Origin: Pseudoselenomonas ruminantium
GTDB taxonomy: Bacteria; Bacillota; Negativicutes; Selenomonadales; Selenomonadaceae
Direction: 5' to 3'
Assembly (NCBI GenBank): GCA_002373045.1
Contig: DFHU01000003.1
Coordinates: 1-64,000 of the forward strand
Length of the DNA: 64,000 bases
The notes beneath the pieces are model-generated. The model ran no database searches. It was not told the DNA's origin and saw only the letters and a program-made list of their open reading frames with translations. The position numbers and the translations under genes were made by a program. Shown here piece after piece: positions 58,437 through 64,000 of the stretch (the stretch's first letter is position 1; each line of letters opens with the position of its first letter).

Positions 58437-59792
58437 ATGTTAGCGTTGGCCTTGGCTCTGATAACGACTGTAATCGTGGCCTACATGATTTTACAAAAGA
58501 AAAATGCCCAGACCGTGCTTTTTGCCGGCGGCATCTTCTTGATGGCTATGACCATTCTGATTGGTCATCCCCTGTTGGATGGAAAGAAAACAACCGGCAT
58601 GGTCTGGTTTGATATTTTTAAATTCATCGAAGACACCTTCAGTTCCCGGGCTGCAGGTATTGGTTTGCTGATTATGGCTGTTGGCGGTTTTGCCAAATAT
58701 ATGGAGCATATCGGGGCAAGTCGTGTGCTTGTTCATTTATCCGCAAAACCATTGAGTATGATGAAATCCCCTTATTTGCTTTTAGCGGCTAGCTATGTGG
58801 TGGGGCAGCTCCTGAATATCGTTATCCCCAGTGCAGCAGGCTTGTGCGTATTGTTGATGGCCACGCTGTATCCTGTGCTGACCAGTTTAGGGGTCAGCCG
58901 CCTGTCGGCTGCGGCAGTCATTGCTACAGCGCCCTGTCTGGATTTAGGTCCGGCATCCGGTACTGCTGTGTTTGCAGCCAAAACTGCCGGTTTGGATGTA
59001 GCAGATTATTTTGTTGGTGAACAGATTCCCATAGCAGTGGTTACCATTTTTGCGATTGCCATATCGCATTTTCTTGTACAGCGCTGGTTTGATCGGCGGG
59101 ATGGCGTAGAGGCTAAGCAGATGACGTTTGTGCCTGCTGAAAAGGATGAGTCCCTGCCACCTGCTGTTTATGCGATTTTACCTTTGCTTCCTATAGGTCT
59201 TGTGCTTGTTTTTAGCAAGTTGTGTATATCTACCATTAAGATGCCGGTGGTTACGGCGATGATTATCAGCATTGCCTTGGCCATGTTGTTTGAATTAGTC
59301 CGGACGCGGGACGTAAAGACCGTTTTTGACAGCATTAAAGTATTCTTTGATGGGATGGGAAAAATTTTCGCTACGGTTATTACGCTTATTGTAGCCGGTG
59401 AGACGTTTGCCTTTGGCCTGACGAAAATCGGAGCTGTGGATATGATTATCAGCGGTGCGCAGAGTTCCGGTTTTGGCGCAACCGGAATTACGTTGGTGAT
59501 GGTTCTTATTGTTACAATAGCTGCTGTTATTATGGGGTCGGGGAATGCGCCGTTTTACTCTTTCGGTGCACTGGTACCGGATATTGCCGCTAAAATGGCT
59601 ATTTTACCGGCAGCGATGATTACGCCTATGCAGATGGCTTCGAGTATTGCCCGCAGTGCTTCACCAATTACGGCGGCTGTGGTAGCGGTAGCCGGTGTAG
59701 CGGATGTCTCTCCGGTTGACGTAGTAAAGAGAACCGCTATTCCGATGCTGGTGGCATTGATTACTTCCTTTGTTATGTCTTTGTTGGTGTGA
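58437..59792 (+). CDS. DcuC-family C4-dicarboxylate-type carrier
   Basis: 451-residue integral membrane protein with about 12 helices. MLALALALITTVIVAYMILQ opens it, and the family-type segments NIVIPSAAGLCVLLMATLYP, GPASGTAVFAAKTAG and MGSGNAPFYSFGALVPDIA are visible. DcuC proteins exchange succinate, fumarate and related acids. Following an M20 peptidase, it may instead move the hydrolysis substrate or product. ATG 58437 is preceded by AGAGGAGGAG. Confidence 0.88.
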   Translation: MLALALALITTVIVAYMILQKKNAQTVLFAGGIFLMAMTILIGHPLLDGKKTTGMVWFDIFKFIEDTFSSRAAGIGLLIMAVGGFAKYMEHIGASRVLVHLSAKPLSMMKSPYLLLAASYVVGQLLNIVIPSAAGLCVLLMATLYPVLTSLGVSRLSAAAVIATAPCLDLGPASGTAVFAAKTAGLDVADYFVGEQIPIAVVTIFAIAISHFLVQRWFDRRDGVEAKQMTFVPAEKDESLPPAVYAILPLLPIGLVLVFSKLCISTIKMPVVTAMIISIALAMLFELVRTRDVKTVFDSIKVFFDGMGKIFATVITLIVAGETFAFGLTKIGAVDMIISGAQSSGFGATGITLVMVLIVTIAAVIMGSGNAPFYSFGALVPDIAAKMAILPAAMITPMQMASSIARSASPITAAVVAVAGVADVSPVDVVKRTAIPMLVALITSFVMSLLV

Positions 59793-59824
59793 TAAATATT
59801 TTAGGATAAAGAGGAGTGCCGGTT

Positions 59825-61105
59825 ATGAAAAAAACAGTTTTATCCGTTTTGTCAGCCTGTCTGGTAATGGGAGCAGCCTCAGGTGTCAGTGCCGCTGCCA
59901 ATCCCTTTTCCGATGTGCCCGCAGACCATTGGGCTTATGATGCGGTAGCTGCTTTAGTCGCAGATGGCGTTATTGAAGGTTATGGTGATGGCAATTATCG
60001 TGGCCAACAAAATATAACACGTTATGAAATGGCACAGATGGTGGCTAAGGCCATGGCGAGCAGTAAAGGCAGTGCAGCTGATAAGGCGCTTGTGGATAAG
60101 CTGGCAACTGAGTTTTCTGTTGAATTAAATAATTTAGGTGTCCGCGTGGCCAATCTGGAAAGAAATGCAGATGTGGTAAAATGGTCGGGAGAAGCGCGTT
60201 ATACATACACAAGCCAGCGGACGGAAGGGAAAAACGGAAAAACGACGGATTCTACGTCTGAAGCTTTTTTACTGCGTTTGGAACCGAAAGCCAAGGTCAA
60301 TAATAATTGGAATGTACATGCCCGTCTGGACACCTCACTTGATGTAAGAGAGGATACTACGGATAATGTTTCCCTGAAACGGCTTTGGGTGCAGGGAAAT
60401 TATAAGAATTTCAATGTAAAATTAGGACGTATTCCCGATACGACCAATTATGACAAAAATCTGATGTTCTTCACGCAATTTTCCGGTATAGAAGTTAATT
60501 TTGGCAAAAATGTGAAGGTACAGGCCCGTGCCGGTCGTATAAATAAAGATAATCTGCGTTATGATGAATCGCTTAAACGTGCTACGGGGCGTAAAGTAAA
60601 TGAAGATGTTGCCGCTATACAAAGTTTGGCGGTGACTGTTAATCCGGGCAAATTGTCTTTAACGGGTGCCTATTATCACTTTAAGAGCCGTATGTTTAAG
60701 GATGCTTTTTACAGCAAAGGGGCCGACGAGGAGCATGCGCATATCTGGGAAGGAGCGGCAACTTATCGCTTTGATAAAAATGTTTCCCTGACCGGTGCTT
60801 ATATGCAGAATACAGCTGCAGATTACTATAATCGCTCCGGTGTCTTGCATCTCGCCTATAAAGGGGCCAATAAACTACAGCAGGGGTCATGGGGTGCCTA
60901 TGTTTCGTATCGTCATCAAGGTGGCAACACTTCCATGTATCCATCCTGTGATGGTGCTTTCTATAATACCAAGGGGATAGAAGTTAGCGCACAGTATACC
61001 ATTTTGCCTAACGTTCAGGCTAAGGCAATCTATTTCCGCGGTAAACAGCTGGAAAATGACCGCAAGGCAGAAAAATTGTTCGGCCGTGTAGAATATTGGT
61101 TCTAA
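59825..61105 (+). CDS. SLH-domain outer-membrane porin
   Basis: 426-residue exported outer-membrane protein. A signal peptide ends SGVSAAAN. One SLH domain follows (NPFSDVPADHWAYDAVAALV, GYGDGNYRGQQNITRYEMAQ), which in Negativicutes tethers the outer membrane to polyamine-modified peptidoglycan. A short coiled coil (about 95-115) and a beta-barrel finish with FGRVEYWF, a C-terminal Phe as recognised by BamA. It follows the carrier by about 30 nt and is the main evidence for a diderm Firmicute. Confidence 0.92.
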   Translation: MKKTVLSVLSACLVMGAASGVSAAANPFSDVPADHWAYDAVAALVADGVIEGYGDGNYRGQQNITRYEMAQMVAKAMASSKGSAADKALVDKLATEFSVELNNLGVRVANLERNADVVKWSGEARYTYTSQRTEGKNGKTTDSTSEAFLLRLEPKAKVNNNWNVHARLDTSLDVREDTTDNVSLKRLWVQGNYKNFNVKLGRIPDTTNYDKNLMFFTQFSGIEVNFGKNVKVQARAGRINKDNLRYDESLKRATGRKVNEDVAAIQSLAVTVNPGKLSLTGAYYHFKSRMFKDAFYSKGADEEHAHIWEGAATYRFDKNVSLTGAYMQNTAADYYNRSGVLHLAYKGANKLQQGSWGAYVSYRHQGGNTSMYPSCDGAFYNTKGIEVSAQYTILPNVQAKAIYFRGKQLENDRKAEKLFGRVEYWF

Positions 61106-61125
61106 GGATATCGTGTTTGTATAAG

Positions 61126-61141
61126 TGTTGCACGTGAAACA
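61126..61141. other. parS-like site 6
   Basis: TGTTGCACGTGAAACA (one mismatch), touching the terminator that follows. Confidence 0.85.
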
Positions 61142-61186
61142 AAGGAGCTGTGATGAAATGCGAAAGCATTTATCACAGCTCCTTTC
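61141..61186. terminator. Bidirectional terminator, porin / sbcC
   Basis: AAAGGAGCTGTGATGAAATG pairs with CATTTATCACAGCTCCTTT around a GAAA-type loop; about 20 bp with one mismatch. Confidence 0.9.
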
Positions 61187-61202
61187 CACATCTTCTGTGC
61201 TG

Positions 61203-64000
61203 TCAGCTGATTTGCCATGCAACATGGCTGCCGTTATTGTCCTTGCGGACGATAAGCTGGTTGTCGATTTCCTGTTTTAGTTCGGTTACATGGGAGATAA
61301 TGCCAATCAATTTGTCACCGTTGGACAGGCGTTTGAGTACTTTTATGGCCTGGCTGCGGGAATGGTCATCGAGAGAGCCAAAACCTTCATCGATGAACAT
61401 GATATCCAAATTGATGGCAGAACTGCTCAGCTGAATCTGGTCGGATAATCCCAAAGCCAAAGACAAGGCTGCCATAAAGGATTCTCCGCCAGACAGCGTC
61501 TTGATATCCCGTTCCTGTCCGGTAACGGTAGAGAGGATATTCAGGTCGAGGCCGTGTTCGCCTTTTTTGTTCCTATCCTCAGGCGCCGCAAGACGCAGTT
61601 CGTATTGGTCACCGGTCATTTCGCGGAATCGAATGTTGGCGGCATAGAGTATCTTTTCCAGATAATAGCGCTGTACATAGGTTTCAATATCCAGGTTGGC
61701 TTCGCCTTTGACAGAGCCGGAAAGTCGTTCACAAAGATTGTTCAGCGCAGCTGCAGCACTGATTTTTGCATCCCGTTGTGCAAGGTTTTTGGTCAGATAG
61801 GCGGCTATGGAACTGTTTTGCTGCAACAGGTGCCGCATGGTTTGCAGAGAATGGTCTGCTGTTTTCCATAGGTTGTCGATATCCTGCTGTTGTTGGGTCA
61901 GCGGGAGCAAATCCGGGCGTTTTTGGTCACCAATTGTGGCCAACAGGGCTGCTTTTTGTCCTTGCAACGTTTTTAGCTGTTCGTTGTATTTTTGGCAGGC
62001 CTGTTGGATGTCTTTGCCTTCTTTCAGGCTATAATTTTCGGTCAGGGATTTCCAGGCTGCCTCCGTAAGATTCCGCGACAGGCAGGCTTTTTTATATTGT
62101 TCCTGCAGCTCCGCGACTTCGTTTTGCAGTAAAGGCAGTTTGCGAAGACACTCGCTAAGAATCGTTTTTGAGGATTGCAGAACATCTTGGGCTTTTCGGG
62201 TCGTATTTTGAGCGTCTGTCAGCACATTATGGGCTTTGTCGCGCATCTGTTCGGCCTGACTGAGCGCAGCTTGTGCGGTCTGGCTATCGGGGTAGGTTTG
62301 CTGTTGACGGAGCGTGGCAATACGTCCCTGAATGCTTTGACAGCTGCCGGCTGCAGTTTGTACAGCGGCAGATGCCTGTTCCATAGCTTTTTGCAGGTGA
62401 TTTAATTCGTCGGTGCTCTTGGCTAATGCGCTTTGAATTTGGTCGAGTTCAGCAGTCTGCGCAGAAAATGTTGTAATATCTGCGGTGATTTTTTTCTGCC
62501 ATTTCTGCAGTATATTTTCTATAGCGTCTAAGGTGTCGGGAATTTCGATATGGGCAATATCCGTGATGCTTTTCTGTAATTCCTTCAGTTGGCGTGTGAA
62601 TTGTTCCCGCAGGCTTTCGGCCTTTTCATTGGCACCTTTGGCATTGCCGGCCGATTGGATTTGCGCATCATTCAATGTATTTTTGCGTTTTTCCAAGGCG
62701 TTCAGTTCCCCACGCTCGATCGCTTTATTATTGTTTTGTGGAACATAGGGATGCGGGTGCTCCAGTGAGCCGCAGACAGGGCAGGGAGCATTGGCCTTTA
62801 ATTCTTCTGCCAGTATGCCGGCCTGATCGTTCAGGTATTGCTGATGGGCATGATCGTATTCTTCGCGTGCCTGTTTATATGCTGCCTGATCCTGCAGAAA
62901 TTTTTCCCGGGCCGCACTGGCTTTTTTGTCGGCTTGCTGTAGTTGGGCCTGTAATTGGGTCAGGGATGTACAGGTTGCTGTCCATTGCCTGAGTGTTTCC
63001 TGACGGCTTTCGGTCTTGGCTAAATCTGCTTTTACATGGCCAAGTTCGCTTACGCGCTTTTGCCAAAGGTTCAGTTTTTGCGTATATTCAGTTTGTTCCT
63101 TTTGGGTATTGGCCTGTGTTTTTTGAGCCGCTGTAAATTGTTTTTGGGCTGCCGTCAATTCTTTTTGGGCAGTCTCCAGCTCCAGCATTTGTTTTAGGGC
63201 ATCATCTACTTTGTTTTTTATAGCGGTGTAAGCGGCAATTGTTTTTTGGGCATCGGCTTGTGCATTTTGTTCATCTGTCTGTGCCTGTTCAACCATTTTG
63301 CCCTGCTGGGGCAGCAGTTTTTCTGTTTCCTCTTTTTGCTCTTGGGTTTTCTGGAAATCTTTTTCTTTGTCGCTCAGACGGTCATAAATGCCTTTTATTT
63401 CATAAGCATGGATTATACCTTGTGCTAATTGTTCGTTCTTTATTTGTGTTTCCTGTTCGGCAGCAAGGGATTTTTCCTGTTCCAGCAGAAGGTCAAGACT
63501 GGTATAAGTCTTGCTTAATTCCTGGGCTTTGGCGATTCTTGCATTGAGTTGGTCACGTTGCCTGGATAGTTCATTCCAGTGGTTTTGTTGATTTTGCACT
63601 TCGTTTTGATGTTCTTCGATGAGTGCATTCAGTTCCTGAAGCAGGGTTTCCATTTCTGCGATATTGGGCGAAGTCTGACAGAGACGTGCTTTTAGCGATG
63701 GCAGCGGATTTTCGGGCGGAAGGGTATCTGGCAGAATCAGAGTCTCGATATGGGACTGGCATTTTTTGAGGATGAGATTTAGTTCGCCCTGCATGGTTTT
63801 GTTGCGTGTTTTTATTTCATCAATAAGGCGCTGATATATTTCGGTTTTAAAAAGTTGGCGAAAGATAACCTTTTTATCCTTTGATTCTGTGCGCAGCAGT
63901 TTCATAAACTCGCCCTGAGCCAGCATGGCTACCTGCATAAATTGCTCTCTGGTCAGACCGACAATTTCGTTAATCTTTTTTTGGATGTCGCCCAGATATT
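61203..64000 (-). CDS. sbcC: Exonuclease subunit SbcC (N-terminus beyond the edge)
   Basis: Partial gene running off the right edge; about 930 C-terminal residues are present. SbcC is the SMC-like ATPase partner of SbcD that cuts hairpins and processes DNA ends. Near the edge it reads KINEIVGLTREQFMQVAMLA. Long Gln/Lys/Ala-rich coiled coils flank the zinc hook CPVCGSLEHPHP. The C-terminus has the ABC signature LSGGESFMAALSLALGLSDQ and the Walker B LDIMFIDEGFGSLDD. SbcD is expected just outside the window. Confidence 0.95.
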   Translation of the reverse strand, partial: YLGDIQKKINEIVGLTREQFMQVAMLAQGEFMKLLRTESKDKKVIFRQLFKTEIYQRLIDEIKTRNKTMQGELNLILKKCQSHIETLILPDTLPPENPLPSLKARLCQTSPNIAEMETLLQELNALIEEHQNEVQNQQNHWNELSRQRDQLNARIAKAQELSKTYTSLDLLLEQEKSLAAEQETQIKNEQLAQGIIHAYEIKGIYDRLSDKEKDFQKTQEQKEETEKLLPQQGKMVEQAQTDEQNAQADAQKTIAAYTAIKNKVDDALKQMLELETAQKELTAAQKQFTAAQKTQANTQKEQTEYTQKLNLWQKRVSELGHVKADLAKTESRQETLRQWTATCTSLTQLQAQLQQADKKASAAREKFLQDQAAYKQAREEYDHAHQQYLNDQAGILAEELKANAPCPVCGSLEHPHPYVPQNNNKAIERGELNALEKRKNTLNDAQIQSAGNAKGANEKAESLREQFTRQLKELQKSITDIAHIEIPDTLDAIENILQKWQKKITADITTFSAQTAELDQIQSALAKSTDELNHLQKAMEQASAAVQTAAGSCQSIQGRIATLRQQQTYPDSQTAQAALSQAEQMRDKAHNVLTDAQNTTRKAQDVLQSSKTILSECLRKLPLLQNEVAELQEQYKKACLSRNLTEAAWKSLTENYSLKEGKDIQQACQKYNEQLKTLQGQKAALLATIGDQKRPDLLPLTQQQQDIDNLWKTADHSLQTMRHLLQQNSSIAAYLTKNLAQRDAKISAAAALNNLCERLSGSVKGEANLDIETYVQRYYLEKILYAANIRFREMTGDQYELRLAAPEDRNKKGEHGLDLNILSTVTGQERDIKTLSGGESFMAALSLALGLSDQIQLSSSAINLDIMFIDEGFGSLDDHSRSQAIKVLKRLSNGDKLIGIISHVTELKQEIDNQLIVRKDNNGSHVAWQIS

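Overview
The window is a chromosomal replication-origin region, most likely from a diderm Firmicute of the class Negativicutes and probably Selenomonas-like. Three things support this. The gene order around oriC is Firmicute-like (rpmH-rnpA-yidD-yidC-jag-mnmE-mnmG-rsmG on one side; dnaA-dnaN-S4 protein-recF-dciA-like-remB-gyrB on the other). The parS sequence TGTTTCACGTGAAACA is of the Firmicute type. The protein at 59825 combines an SLH domain with an outer-membrane beta-barrel ending in Phe, a porin design typical of Negativicutes. The taxon is an inference.

Layout. 21-7867 (-): an eight-gene Tad/Flp pilus operon whose first gene is cpaB and which continues beyond the left edge after cpaF. 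8196-9809 (+): a membrane sensor with a degenerate GGDEF domain. 9865-14374: ppx/gppA, a threonine synthase-like enzyme, a possible small RNA with a guanylate-kinase-like gene, and a terC-htpX pair behind a yybP-ykoY manganese riboswitch. 14604-22111 (-): gyrB, remB, a DciA-like protein, recF, an S4 protein, dnaN and dnaA. A bipartite oriC flanks dnaA: DnaA boxes upstream (22152-22382), and a DnaA-box/GC-cluster/TAG-trio unwinding module between dnaA and dnaN (20438-20657). 22538-28917 (+): rpmH to rsmG.

29066-35010 is accessory. It holds a Tat-exported flavoprotein, unrecognised exported proteins, two tandem modules that look like type I toxin-antitoxin loci with divergent antitoxin RNAs, and a gene relic split by a 406-bp IS200/IS605-derived insertion. 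35095-40738: a monofunctional AICAR formyltransferase under a ZTP riboswitch, pfkA, and a B12 methionine synthase whose reactivation domain is a separate gene. 40766-44185: parS, parA, parB, a DUF4446 protein and an M23 peptidase. 44218-44547: three tandem copies of a hairpin element; a fourth copy lies at 12703. 46100-51183: a three-gene archaeal-type glutamate synthase. 51257-61105: an NlpC/P60 hydrolase, a PreA-like enzyme, a racemase, an exported alpha/beta hydrolase with a LysR regulator, and a divergent M20 peptidase, DcuC-type carrier and SLH porin operon. The right edge cuts sbcC.

Most genes point away from oriC. Six parS or near-parS sites lie at 40.8-61.1 kb, all on the parAB side of the origin. 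The most novel-looking elements are the paired toxin-antitoxin-like modules, the hairpin repeat family with compensatory arms, the frame-preserving IS200/IS605 relic, and the candidate small RNA upstream of the guanylate-kinase-like gene.
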